Positions 8,489-16,687 of a DNA stretch of 64,000 nucleotides are shown piece after piece. Under the pieces are notes generated by a model. It made no database searches. It was not told the origin of the DNA and saw only the letters and a list, made by a program, of their open reading frames with translations. The stretch covers positions 4,535,501 to 4,599,500 of the forward strand of contig NZ_BLIN01000005.1 in assembly GCF_009811555.1 (NCBI RefSeq), read 5' to 3'. A program made the position numbers and the translations under genes. Within the stretch, counting starts at the first letter, position 1; each line of letters starts with the position of its first letter. The stretch is from Streptomyces caniferus. GTDB taxonomy: Bacteria > Actinomycetota > Actinomycetes > Streptomycetales > Streptomycetaceae.

Positions 8489-8939
8489 TTCCGAACTCCT
8501 CCGGCGGATTCGTCCGCTGTGTGCGCTGAAAATGCAGTCTGTGGGGAGGATCACTGTTATCGCAACGGTCGTGCGGAGTGTTCCAAGATCAGGGCTTGTG
8601 GTTTTAACTACTGCCGGTATGGTCGAGTCCGGCTTGGCGGAGGTAGGGCTTCCGCGGGAGCGTGAAGGGTGAGCTCAAAGCTCGTCAGCCTAGCGGCGAA
8701 GTGGCCCTCGGCACCCGGACTTCCGACTATTTGTCCGATGTGATGAGCGGGAGTGGCATGCTGCTGACGCGGCATCTGCTCCGCATTGTCGCAAGGGAGT
8801 GAGATTTGTCCGCTTTGGAGGGTGTTGTCGGAGTCGCATGAGGCGATGAAGAATTCCAGGGCAGGGCGGGGGAATTCCGGGCAGTTCCGATCTACGGAAG
8901 TGCGAAGACAACCGAAAGACGTTCGAGGCGAGGCAGACC
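8489..8939. other. 451-bp non-coding stretch, long leader of the flavohemoglobin gene
   Basis: No convincing gene. A 14-codon reading frame (8758-8802) and a small hairpin GAGCT-CAA-AGCTC near 8671 are visible. The stretch is less GC-rich than its neighbours in places. No known riboswitch class is recognised. Confidence 0.5.
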
Positions 8940-10817
8940 ATGGACGCTCCGACCACCACGTCGGCCGATAACGGCTCTTCCGGCGGGAGCAGTGGCGATT
9001 GGGGTTGGTTCACTCCACCGGCGAAGAAGTCCTCCGGAGAACAGCAGGAGCAGCAAAACAGCCAGGACCGGCAGCAGAACCACGAGGTCCCGGCCGAACC
9101 GGATGACGGGAGTGCACACCACGACCGCGGCGACCGAAGAGACCACCATGAGTGGAACGAGAGAGACGAGCGGAACGACCGGGAACAGATACCCAGCCGA
9201 CCGGTCAACCCGATCCGGCCGGTAGGCACCGCCGCCACGCGCGAGCGCGAGACGGAGCCGTCGCAGGCACCGTCGCCGCGACACGACGCGGGTCGTCCTT
9301 CCGCGGCAGCAGGCTCTCCCGAGCAGCCCCCCGCGGCCGCTTACTCCGAGCAGTCCGCCGCAGCACCCGGGTATGCCACCGCGCCGCACCGCGAGGCCGG
9401 GACCGCCTGGGGCGGTGAGCCCCCCACGAGCCGCAGATCGGAGTGGGAGCGCGTACCCACCGGGGGCCGCGAGCCCGAGCCCGTACACGAATCGGCGCGC
9501 GCCACGGGAGCACCCGTGGGAAGCCCGCCCGTCGGCACCGCGTCCGCCACGGGACCGGCTGCCCAGAACCAGGCCCCCGCCCCGTCTGCCTTCACCCCCA
9601 AGGCGCGTCCCGCCGCTCCCGCACCGGAGCCCTCTCTCGACGCCCTGCAGGCCTCGGCCGCTTCCGCCACACCCGCCTCCCCCGACGCGGTGCTCATCCG
9701 TCGCACCATGGCGGAGATCGAGCCCGTGTCCGACAAGGTCACCTCGTACTTCTACGCCCTGCTCTTCGTGCAGTACCCCGATCTGCGGGCGCTGTTCCCG
9801 GCCGCGATGGACACCCAGCGCGACCGGCTGTTCAAGGCGCTGCTCACCGCCGCCCAGCATGTCGACGACGCCGATGTGCTCACCGCCTACCTCGCGAACC
9901 TCGGCCGTGGGCACCGCAAATACGGCACCCAGCCCGACCACTACCCGGCGGTCGGCGAATGTCTGCTCAATGCGCTCTCGCGCTATGCGACCTCCAGTTG
10001 GGGGCCGGAGACCCAGGCCGCGTGGGTGCGGGCCTACACCGCGATCTCGCAGATCATGATCGACGCAGCCGCCGAGGACGAGGCCGTGGCCCCCGCCTGG
10101 TGGCAGGCCGAGGTCGTCTCGCACGAGCTGCGCACGCCCGACATCGCGGTGGTGCTGGTCCGCCCCGACCAGCCCTACCCGTTCCTCGCGGGGCAGTACG
10201 CCAGCGTGGAAACCCCCTGGTGGCCGCGGGTCTGGCGGCACTACTCCTTCGCCTCCGCACCGCGCTCGGACGGCCTGCTCTCCTTCCACGTCAAGGCGGT
10301 CCCGGCCGGCTGGGTCTCCAACGCCATGGTCCACCGCGCCCGTCCGGGCGATGTCATCCGGCTCGGCGCTCCCGGCGGCTCGATGACCGTCGACCACAGC
10401 ACGCGTAGCGGTCTGCTGTGCGTCGGCGGCGGCACCGGCATCGCCCCCATCAAGGCGCTGGTCGAGGACGTCGCGGAACACGGCGTCCGGCGCCCCGTCG
10501 AGGTCTTCTACGGCGCCCGCAGCGACCACGACCTCTATGAGCTCGACACCATGCTGAACCTGGAACAGACCCACCCCTGGCTCTCGGTCCGCCCGGTCGT
10601 CGCCAACGGGCCGGCGGTTCGCGGCGGAACGAGCAGCGAGACCGGCCAGCTTCCGGACGCGGTCCGGCAGTACGGGCCGTTCCGGGAGTACGACGCCTAT
10701 CTCTCCGGGCCGCCGGGGTTGATCCGCAGCGGTGTGGACGCTTTGGTGGGGGTCGGCATCCCGACCGAGCGCATCCGGCACGACTCCGTGGAAGAGCTGG
10801 TCTCGGCCGGAGATTGA
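8940..10817 (+). CDS. Flavohemoglobin-like globin/ferredoxin-reductase with long disordered N-terminus
   Basis: 625 residues. Residues 1-~248 are low-complexity (Ser/Gly, Gln/Glu/Asp, then Pro/Ala). A globin domain spans ~250-376, with the proximal haem histidine in Gly-Arg-Gly-His-Arg-Lys-Tyr-Gly. The FAD domain (~385-480) has Arg-His-Tyr-Ser-Phe-Ala, and the NAD(P) domain (~490-610) has Gly-Gly-Gly-Thr-Gly-Ile-Ala-Pro. This is the NO-dioxygenase architecture, converting NO to nitrate with NAD(P)H and O2; normal flavohemoglobins are ~400 residues. A PPOX flavoprotein follows 49 bp later. No NsrR-like site is evident in the leader. Confidence 0.9.
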   Translation: MDAPTTTSADNGSSGGSSGDWGWFTPPAKKSSGEQQEQQNSQDRQQNHEVPAEPDDGSAHHDRGDRRDHHEWNERDERNDREQIPSRPVNPIRPVGTAATRERETEPSQAPSPRHDAGRPSAAAGSPEQPPAAAYSEQSAAAPGYATAPHREAGTAWGGEPPTSRRSEWERVPTGGREPEPVHESARATGAPVGSPPVGTASATGPAAQNQAPAPSAFTPKARPAAPAPEPSLDALQASAASATPASPDAVLIRRTMAEIEPVSDKVTSYFYALLFVQYPDLRALFPAAMDTQRDRLFKALLTAAQHVDDADVLTAYLANLGRGHRKYGTQPDHYPAVGECLLNALSRYATSSWGPETQAAWVRAYTAISQIMIDAAAEDEAVAPAWWQAEVVSHELRTPDIAVVLVRPDQPYPFLAGQYASVETPWWPRVWRHYSFASAPRSDGLLSFHVKAVPAGWVSNAMVHRARPGDVIRLGAPGGSMTVDHSTRSGLLCVGGGTGIAPIKALVEDVAEHGVRRPVEVFYGARSDHDLYELDTMLNLEQTHPWLSVRPVVANGPAVRGGTSSETGQLPDAVRQYGPFREYDAYLSGPPGLIRSGVDALVGVGIPTERIRHDSVEELVSAGD

Positions 10818-10866
10818 GATCTTGGCAGCACAGGTCGACAACGGTCCGACAGGGGAGGGGTGGGGC

Positions 10867-11808
10867 ATGCCACGGCAAGAGCGCCCCGGGAGCGACGGCG
10901 AGCACTTGGTGCAGCAGAGGCTCGGGACGACCGAGCGCGCCGATCGTTTCTACGGGGACCAGGTCCTGGACCATCTCAACGTCCGTATGCAGGAGTTCGT
11001 GGCCCGGCAGGAGATGTTCTTCCTGGCCACGGCCGACCGGCACGGCGAATGCGATGCGACGTTCCGGGCCGGCCCGCAGGGGTTCGTCCAGGTGCTCGAC
11101 GCCCGGACGCTGGCGTACCCGGAATACCGTGGCAACGGTGTCATGGCGTCCATCGGCAATATCTCGGAGAACCCGCGCCTGGGCATCTTGATGGTCGACT
11201 TCACCCGTGACCGCATCGGGCTGCACGTCAACGGCCGGGCACGGGTCGTCATGGACGAGGAGATGCGGGCGCACCACCCCGGTCTGCCGGTCGACCCGGT
11301 TCCCGGCCGACGGGCTCAGCTGTGGGTCACCGTCGAGGTCGAAGAGGCGTACATCCACTGCGCCAAGCACATTCCGCATCTGCAGAAGGTCCCGGCGCAG
11401 CAGCGCGGGGCGCGGGCCTGGGGCACCGACGACGTCAAGCGCAAGGGAGGCGACTTCTTCGGCGCGGCGGCGGAGTCGGAGCAGCGGCCGCCCTTCCGGC
11501 GCGCGGAGCGCAAGAACGAGCACCTGCGGGGCGGACTGCACGAGGACACGGACGACCCGGTGTACCGGGGTGCGGCCCCGGTGTACGGAAGCGACCCGAT
11601 GTACGGCGCGGGCACGGTCCCTGCCCCACCGGCCGGTTCCGCGTCCGTCGGCGCGCCCCCCGCCCCGGGCCGGGACGACTTCGTGGAGGAGCTGAACGCG
11701 GAGTTCCTCGACCGGGTCGAGCGGGTGCTCGCCCGCGCCCAGCCCCGTCGGCCCGCCGAGGACGCTCCCGCGTTCCGCGGATGGTTCGACGACCGGCGCG
11801 ACGGCTGA
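10867..11808 (+). CDS. Pyridoxamine 5'-phosphate oxidase-family flavoprotein
   Basis: 313 residues. Residues ~35-175 form a PPOX split-barrel (FMN or F420 binding), with Phe-Phe-Leu-Ala-Thr-Ala-Asp at the first strand and Asn-Gly-Arg-Ala-Arg-Val later. The C-terminal ~130 residues are charged, then Pro/Gly/Tyr-rich with short repeats around Val-Tyr-Gly-Ser-Asp-Pro-Met-Tyr-Gly. Start ATG 10867 follows a strong GGGGAGGGG. It is probably co-transcribed with the flavohemoglobin, suggesting a role in NO or redox stress, but its substrate is unknown. Confidence 0.85.
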   Translation: MPRQERPGSDGEHLVQQRLGTTERADRFYGDQVLDHLNVRMQEFVARQEMFFLATADRHGECDATFRAGPQGFVQVLDARTLAYPEYRGNGVMASIGNISENPRLGILMVDFTRDRIGLHVNGRARVVMDEEMRAHHPGLPVDPVPGRRAQLWVTVEVEEAYIHCAKHIPHLQKVPAQQRGARAWGTDDVKRKGGDFFGAAAESEQRPPFRRAERKNEHLRGGLHEDTDDPVYRGAAPVYGSDPMYGAGTVPAPPAGSASVGAPPAPGRDDFVEELNAEFLDRVERVLARAQPRRPAEDAPAFRGWFDDRRDG

Positions 11809-11847
11809 CACGGCGCCCGGCGGAGTGCCGGGTGCGCGGCCTCCCGT

Positions 11848-12327
11848 TCAGCCGAGATCGGGGGCGTGCATGGCCCGTACGCCCTCGATGTTGCCGTCCA
11901 GGTAGTGCCGCAGCGACAGCGGCACGACCTCGACGGACGCGATGCCGACCCGGGTGAAGGGCACCCGCACGATCTCGTACTCCCCGCAGGGCTCGTCGAC
12001 CTCGGGGCCGTGCCGACGCGAGACGTCCATCGAGTCGAGCCGGCAGACGAAGAAGTGCTGGACCTTCACGCCGTCCACCCCGCCGTCGCTGAAGTGCTCG
12101 ACGGTGTCGACGAAGACCGGAACCACGTCCTTGATCTTCGCGCCCAGCTCTTCGTCCAGCTCACGGTGGAGGGCGTCGATGACAGTGGCGTCCTCGGGCT
12201 CCACCCCGCCGCCGGGAGTGATCCAGTAGGGGGCCCGTCCCGGCTTGGTGCGTTTGATCAGAACGAGGTCCGCGCCGTCGAGCAGAATCGCGCGGGCGGT
12301 GCGTTTGACGACTGGCCGTACGTTCAT
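11848..12327 (-). CDS. NUDIX hydrolase
   Basis: 159 residues. The Nudix box ends in Arg-Glu-Leu-Asp-Glu-Glu-Leu-Gly, giving the metal-binding glutamates, but the first conserved Glu of the canonical G-x5-E-x7-REUxEE pattern is Ala here. It probably cleaves a nucleoside diphosphate linked to another moiety; the exact substrate is not predictable. Convergent with the PPOX gene. Confidence 0.88.
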   Translation of the reverse strand: MNVRPVVKRTARAILLDGADLVLIKRTKPGRAPYWITPGGGVEPEDATVIDALHRELDEELGAKIKDVVPVFVDTVEHFSDGGVDGVKVQHFFVCRLDSMDVSRRHGPEVDEPCGEYEIVRVPFTRVGIASVEVVPLSLRHYLDGNIEGVRAMHAPDLG

Positions 12328-12375
12328 AGGGGACAGATGCCGCAGTCATGGCCCGGTGAAACCCACGCCTCTCGG

Positions 12376-13272
12376 TCACCAGTCGACAGCGGTTCGCAGC
12401 AGCCACTCATGCGCCCGGGCGATATGCGGCAGGCCGAGGGTCCCGGTCCGTACGGCCAGGAAGTACGTCCGCAGCGGGGGCACCGGCGGGTCGAGCAGGG
12501 CCACGACGTCGCCGCTGTCCAGTGCGTCGGCGCACAGATAGCGGGGCAGTACGGCGAGGCCCGCCCCGGCCGTCACACAGGACAGCACGGCGCGGAGGTC
12601 CGCGGCGACCACGGCAGCGGAGGCGGCGGGCTTGGCGTCGAAGACCGCGGACCAGTAGCGGGCGATCAGCGGCAGGCTTTCGTGGACCTCGACGAGCGGC
12701 ACGGGGTCCAGCACGCGGACTCCCCCGGCCTGCAGCACCGTGCTGCCTCCCAGCTCGGCCGCCCAGTGCGGCGCGGCGATCAGTACATGCTCCTCGTCGC
12801 AGAGCGGGGTGGCGCTGAGCAGCCCGCCGCGCGGCCGGGTGGTGGTGACGGCCAGATCGTGGTGGCCGTCTGCCAGGCCGGTCAGCAGCTCCTCCGCGGG
12901 GCCGAAAACGGTGCGTATGGACAGGCCCTGGGCGATCAGTGGGGTCAGCGCCGGGAGCGCGCGCTCGGCGAGGAACTCCGGGGGCCCCGCGAGGTGAAGA
13001 GTGCGGGTGACGGAGTCCCGGTCCTGGCCGGCCTGTGTGATCTCGGTGAGCGCGTCCAGGTGCGGTGCCACCTTGTGGGCGAGTTCATCGCCGATGGTGG
13101 TGGGGGTGACGCCCCGGGCGCAGCGGAGGAAGAGGGGGCGGCCCAACTGGCGTTCCAGCGCCCGGATCTGGCTGGTCACCGCGGGCTGGGAGAGGCCGAG
13201 TAATGCGGCGGCGCGGGTGAAGGAGCCGGCTCGGTGCACAGTGACGAAGGTGCGCAGCAGAGCCAGATCCAT
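12376..13272 (-). CDS. LysR-family regulator with a TTA codon
   Basis: 298 residues. The N-terminal winged helix (residues ~3-62) has Phe-Thr-Arg-Ala-Ala-Ala-Leu-Leu-Gly-Leu-Ser-Gln-Pro-Ala-Val, followed by a LysR effector domain. Start ATG 13272 lies 7 nt after AGGAGG. Codon 24 is TTA (13201-13203, reverse strand), the rare leucine codon read only by the bldA tRNA in Streptomyces, so translation should depend on bldA. The upstream gap holds two parS-like sites and no divergent target gene. Confidence 0.92.
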   Translation of the reverse strand: MDLALLRTFVTVHRAGSFTRAAALLGLSQPAVTSQIRALERQLGRPLFLRCARGVTPTTIGDELAHKVAPHLDALTEITQAGQDRDSVTRTLHLAGPPEFLAERALPALTPLIAQGLSIRTVFGPAEELLTGLADGHHDLAVTTTRPRGGLLSATPLCDEEHVLIAAPHWAAELGGSTVLQAGGVRVLDPVPLVEVHESLPLIARYWSAVFDAKPAASAAVVAADLRAVLSCVTAGAGLAVLPRYLCADALDSGDVVALLDPPVPPLRTYFLAVRTGTLGLPHIARAHEWLLRTAVDW

Positions 13273-13394
13273 CGCGTACCTCCTGCGCCTCTCGGAAGCC
13301 TGGTCGCGGGCCAACTATAAATTTGTCGATAGGGCTGTGTCGCTAGCGTGATTGGACAATGACGCTCAGTCAACTAGCCTTGTTCGAGCGGTTC

Positions 13395-13408
13395 GTTTCA
13401 CGTGGAGC
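13395..13408. other. Degenerate parS site
   Basis: GTTTCACGTGGAGC, one base away from the consensus GTTTCACGTGRAAC, placed 19 bp centre to centre from the perfect site next to it. It may bind ParB weakly or be a decayed duplicate. Confidence 0.6.
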
Positions 13409-13413
13409 GTGTG

Positions 13414-13427
13414 GTTTCACGTGAAAC
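13414..13427. other. parS site
   Basis: Perfect GTTTCACGTGAAAC in the intergenic region between the LysR start and the end of the cystathionine gamma-lyase-type gene. Confidence 0.95.
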
Positions 13428-13579
13428 GCGTGGACTCGGGGCCATGGGAACCGCAGGCCGGCAGGGTGACGAGGGGGGATACCCTGCCGGCCGCCCTCAT
13501 AGCGCGTGCGGCGCCTCGGGCACGGGGTGCGCTTCGCTTGTTCGACTCGGCCCCCTGTTTCGGTGACCGTGGCGATCGG
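13428..13579. other. Right part of the 307-bp gap 13273-13579
   Basis: The whole gap 13273-13579 lies between two reverse genes and carries the LysR promoter region and the two parS-like sites. Nothing else recognisable is seen after the parS sites. Confidence 0.4.
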
Positions 13580-14707
13580 TCAGTTCTGCGCGGCCACGCC
13601 CAGTGCCCGGATGACGTCCGCGACCAGATCCTCCGGTTCCTCGACGCCGACCGAGAAGCGGATGAAGCCCTCCGGCACGGCGTCACCGCCCCAGCGGGCG
13701 CGTCGTTCGGCGCTGGACCGTACGCCGCCGAAGCTCGTCGCATCGTCCACCAGGGTCAGCGCGGCCAGGAACCGTTCCGCATAGGCCTTGTCGGGCAGGA
13801 CGAAGGACACTACGGCCCCGAAGCGGCCCGGGCGCATCTGCCGGGTGGCGAGCTCATGGGACGGGTCGGACGGGAGCCCCGGGTGGCGCAGGCCGGTGAC
13901 CTCGGGACGGTCCGCCAGCGCCGCGGCCAGTGCCCTCGCACCCTCCGACTGCTGGCGGACCCGCAGTGCGAGGGTGGCGAGCGAACGGTGCGCGAGCCAG
14001 CTCTCCATCGGGCCGGGGATCGCGCCCACCGTCTTGCGCCAGAGCCGTACGGAATCGGCCAGCGCGGCATCGCGGGTGGTGGCATACCCCAGGAGGACGT
14101 CGCCGTGGCCGGTCAGCGCCTTGGTGCCGCTGGCGACCGAGAAGTCCGCGCCGAGGTCGAGCGGCCGCTGACCGAGCGGGGTGGCGAGGGTGTTGTCGAC
14201 GGCCACCAGCGTGCCGCGGCGGTGGGCTTCGTCGGCCAGTCGCCGGATGTCACAGACATCGAGGCCGGGGTTGGAGGGCGTTTCGATCCACAGCAGCCGG
14301 GCGCCGTCCAGCGCGTCGAGCTGTGCGTCGTGTGCGGTCGGCGCCGTCCGGACCTCGATGCCGTAGCTCTCCAGGCGGGTGCGGACGGCAGGCAGCAGCT
14401 GGTAGCCGTCGCTGGGGAGCACCACGATGTCGCCGGTGCGCAGCTGCGAGAAGAGCACCGCCGTGATCGCGGCCATCCCGGAGGCGAAGGCGACGGTATG
14501 GGCGCTTTCGTCCGGTGATTCGAGCTCGCCGATGGCCTGTTCCAGCCGGGTCCAGGTCGGGTTGGCGTCACGGCCGTAGGTGTACGGCCCGACGGCATCG
14601 CCGGGAAGGTGGAAGTGCGCCGCGAACACCGGCCCCGGGAGGGTCGGCTCGTAGGCCTCGGGCTCCGGAAGCCCGGCACGTACGGCGCGGGTGCCGTCGC
14701 CGGTCAT
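13580..14707 (-). CDS. Cys/Met metabolism PLP enzyme (cystathionine gamma-lyase type)
   Basis: 375 residues. The PLP lysine is in Ser-Gly-Thr-Lys-Ala-Leu-Thr-Gly-His-Gly-Asp, with Glu-Thr-Pro-Ser-Asn-Pro and the Val-Asp-Asn-Thr cofactor Asp upstream, as in cystathionine gamma-lyase/synthase. Start ATG 14707 follows AAGGAGA and overlaps the ptpA stop codon by 4 bp, so the two are translationally coupled. Which reaction of the family (gamma-lyase, beta-lyase or synthase) it catalyses is not settled by sequence. Confidence 0.9.
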   Translation of the reverse strand: MTGDGTRAVRAGLPEPEAYEPTLPGPVFAAHFHLPGDAVGPYTYGRDANPTWTRLEQAIGELESPDESAHTVAFASGMAAITAVLFSQLRTGDIVVLPSDGYQLLPAVRTRLESYGIEVRTAPTAHDAQLDALDGARLLWIETPSNPGLDVCDIRRLADEAHRRGTLVAVDNTLATPLGQRPLDLGADFSVASGTKALTGHGDVLLGYATTRDAALADSVRLWRKTVGAIPGPMESWLAHRSLATLALRVRQQSEGARALAAALADRPEVTGLRHPGLPSDPSHELATRQMRPGRFGAVVSFVLPDKAYAERFLAALTLVDDATSFGGVRSSAERRARWGGDAVPEGFIRFSVGVEEPEDLVADVIRALGVAAQN

Positions 14708-15324
14708 GCGCTCTCCTTTTCCGGCGGCTGGTGCGGGTCCTGTGATGCGTCCCGGCCGGCGTCGTGCCCGGTAGCCGTGCCCTGGCCCGGGAGTGCGGCC
14801 CGTACCGCGGCCAGCAGGCCGTCGCTCACCTCTTCGATCATCTCCAGGCACTCCTCGAAGCCGGCGAAGTCGCCGTAGTACGGATCGGGTACGTCGAGGT
14901 CGCCGATGAGGTCGAGGTCGGACGTGCGGCCGGGCGCCGGTCCCGGGCCGGCGCCCGCCGCCGTGCCCGTCCCGTACGAGCGCAGCAGACGGACCTTGGC
15001 GGCGTCCTCCGCGGTCGGGGCCAGGCCGCGCAGCTCGCGCAGATGGCCGGAGTCGAGGGCGATGACCAGGTCGAGGTGGTCGAACCAGGAGGCGTGGAAC
15101 TGCCGGGCGGTGTGGACGTGTTCATAGCCGCCGGCGCGCAGCACGGCGACCGTGCGCGGGTCGGCTCCGTCGCCCTCGTGCCAGCCGCCGGTCCCCGCGC
15201 TGCCGACCTCGACCAGGCCGTCGAGCCCGTCCTCCGCGAGGCGTGCGCGGAAGACGGACTCCGCCATCGGCGACCGGCAGATGTTGCCGGTGCAGACGAA
15301 GCAGATGCGGAAGGGGGCGCTCAA
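14704..15324 (-). CDS. ptpA: Low-molecular-weight protein tyrosine phosphatase PtpA
   Basis: 206 residues. The P-loop C-x5-R is Cys11-Thr-Gly-Asn-Ile-Cys-Arg17, and the general-acid Asp is in Asp-Val-Pro-Asp-Pro-Tyr-Tyr. It dephosphorylates protein phosphotyrosine; S. coelicolor ptpA occupies the corresponding locus. A Gly/Ala/Pro-rich insert separates the core from the Asp loop. The start is TTG 15324 with GAGGA upstream. It is the middle gene of a tight operon: 3 bp after the holin-like gene and overlapping the PLP-enzyme gene. Confidence 0.92.
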   Translation of the reverse strand: MSAPFRICFVCTGNICRSPMAESVFRARLAEDGLDGLVEVGSAGTGGWHEGDGADPRTVAVLRAGGYEHVHTARQFHASWFDHLDLVIALDSGHLRELRGLAPTAEDAAKVRLLRSYGTGTAAGAGPGPAPGRTSDLDLIGDLDVPDPYYGDFAGFEECLEMIEEVSDGLLAAVRAALPGQGTATGHDAGRDASQDPHQPPEKESA

Positions 15325-15327
15325 GGG

Positions 15328-15705
15328 TCAGTCCTCGTCGGGAAGGATCACATGCATCGCCCAGGCGACGATGGAGATGATCACGCCGCCGAGCAGCGCC
15401 GTCCAGAAGCCGTCCACATGGAAGGCGAGGTCCGCCTTGCCGGCGAGCCAGGAGGTCAGCAGCAGCATCAGCGCGTTCACGACCAGTGTGATCAGGCCGA
15501 GCGTGAGGATGAACAGCGGGAAGGACAGCAGCTTCACCACGGGCTTGACCAGGAAATTGACCAGCCCGAAGATCAGCGCGACGAGGACCAGGGTCAGTAT
15601 TTTGCGGCCGGTGTTCTCACCGGTGAGCGTGATGTCCTTGAGTAGCCAGATGGCCACGGCAAGCGCCGCGGCGTTGGCGATCGTCTTGACCAGAAAATGC
15701 TTCAT
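15328..15705 (-). CDS. Phage-holin-family (4-TM) membrane protein
   Basis: 125 residues with four strongly hydrophobic segments, matching the small actinobacterial 4-TM holin-superfamily proteins found on chromosomes. No lysin gene is nearby, so a phage role is unlikely. First gene of the operon with ptpA and the cystathionine lyase-type gene; divergent from the cupin gene across 50 bp. Function unknown. Confidence 0.85.
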   Translation of the reverse strand: MKHFLVKTIANAAALAVAIWLLKDITLTGENTGRKILTLVLVALIFGLVNFLVKPVVKLLSFPLFILTLGLITLVVNALMLLLTSWLAGKADLAFHVDGFWTALLGGVIISIVAWAMHVILPDED

Positions 15706-15754
15706 GGTGAGATCGTCGCAGACGAGTCTGAATCATCAGAGGGGTGCGATCGGC

Positions 15755-16072
15755 ATGAAGGCTTTCAGACTGGATGAGCTGGAAGCGGAACGGGCTGCGA
15801 ACGACGGTGCGTATCTGCAGTTTCTCCGGGAACGCAACATGTCGGTCGGGCTGTACGCGCTGGACGCCGGCAGCACCGATCCGCAGCAGCCGCACGCCCA
15901 GGACGAGGTCTACCTCGTCGTCAGCGGCCGGGCGGCGATCACGGTCGGGACGGAGACGCAGTCGGTGGCCCGGGGCAGCGTGGTCTATGTGCCGGCTGGG
16001 GTGCCCCATAAGTTCCATCACATCAGCGAGGACCTCCGGGTGATGGTGGTCTTCTCTCCTCCTGAGAGCTAG
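15755..16072 (+). CDS. Cupin-domain protein
   Basis: 105 residues, one small beta-barrel. The two cupin motifs are visible: Gln-Pro-His-Ala-Gln-Asp-Glu-Val-Tyr (His and Glu metal ligands) and Pro-Ala-Gly-Val-Pro-His-Lys-Phe. It likely binds a divalent metal. Start ATG 15755 with GAGGGG about 10 nt upstream. Divergent from the holin-like gene. Enzyme or sensor role unknown. Confidence 0.85.
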   Translation: MKAFRLDELEAERAANDGAYLQFLRERNMSVGLYALDAGSTDPQQPHAQDEVYLVVSGRAAITVGTETQSVARGSVVYVPAGVPHKFHHISEDLRVMVVFSPPES

Positions 16073-16116
16073 GGGTCCGGCCCCGCAACCCGTAGGGGAA
16101 GGGTCAGGGGAGGGCC

Positions 16117-16132
16117 GGGGCTGCGAAGCCCC
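16117..16132 (+). terminator. Hairpin with GCGA loop after the cupin gene
   Basis: GGGGCT-GCGA-AGCCCC, 6-bp stem closed by a GNRA-type tetraloop, about 45 bp after the stop codon. Confidence 0.45.
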
Positions 16133-16298
16133 CACGGCCGCGGTCCGCGTCCTAGCATCGTTGGTGCAGGGGGAGCTGGAGGTGTGAGGCGGCAGACACG
16201 CCGCACGCGGACGGCGCCACCACCGCGGCAACAGCGCAGCAGACGGATAGCGCGGTACGGACAACGACAGCGCGACAGACAGAAAGCAGGGCAGAACA

Positions 16299-16523
16299 GT
16301 GGCTGGTAAGGGGATATTGGCAGGACTTCCGTGGTGGGTCACCTGGGTCGTGGTGCCCGTCGTCCTGATCGTGGTCTTCGGCGGACTGATCACCACCGCG
16401 CTCGGCTTCCTGATCGGCGTGCTGTTCAAGGTCCTCATAGCGGCAGCCCTGATCGCCGGCGTCATCTACCTCGTCCGCAGGTCCAGCGGCTCGTCATCGT
16501 CCTCGTCGAAGGGCGATTGGTAA
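16299..16523 (+). CDS. Small membrane protein, DUF5326 type
   Basis: 74 residues: two hydrophobic helices (about 11-34 and 36-60) and a serine-rich tail. It matches the DUF5326 small proteins that sit just upstream of ssgR-ssgA in Streptomyces. GTG start at 16299. Followed by a strong terminator. Confidence 0.82.
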   Translation: MAGKGILAGLPWWVTWVVVPVVLIVVFGGLITTALGFLIGVLFKVLIAAALIAGVIYLVRRSSGSSSSSSKGDW

Positions 16524-16546
16524 GCCGCAGGCTCCCTCCGCCGACC

Positions 16547-16581
16547 GGCCCCCGGACCCCGCTGTGAGCGGACCGGGGGCC
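16547..16581 (+). terminator. Strong hairpin terminator
   Basis: Outer arms GGCCCCCGG (16547-16555) and CCGGGGGCC (16573-16581), with an inner CCGCT-GTG-AGCGG hairpin. It isolates the small membrane protein gene from the ssgR remnant. Confidence 0.75.
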
Positions 16582-16687
16582 CGGTGTTGGCAATCGTGAA
16601 CGGCGAATCCGCTACCGGTGCGGGCCGGTGCCCGCCCGGAACCCCGACATCGTCAGCGGGCTCGGAACTCCGAAGCGCCGGCCGTGA

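Noticed and set aside
8397..8672. 91-codon frame after the HAD phosphatase gene
   Set aside because: It starts inside the phosphatase gene in another frame and shows no domain.
8489..8939. NsrR or Rex site before the flavohemoglobin gene
   Set aside because: No match to either consensus was found by reading; only the cyd promoter carries a Rex site.
15328..15705. Phage lysis cassette
   Set aside because: The holin-family protein is in an operon with ptpA and a PLP enzyme, with no endolysin or phage gene near.
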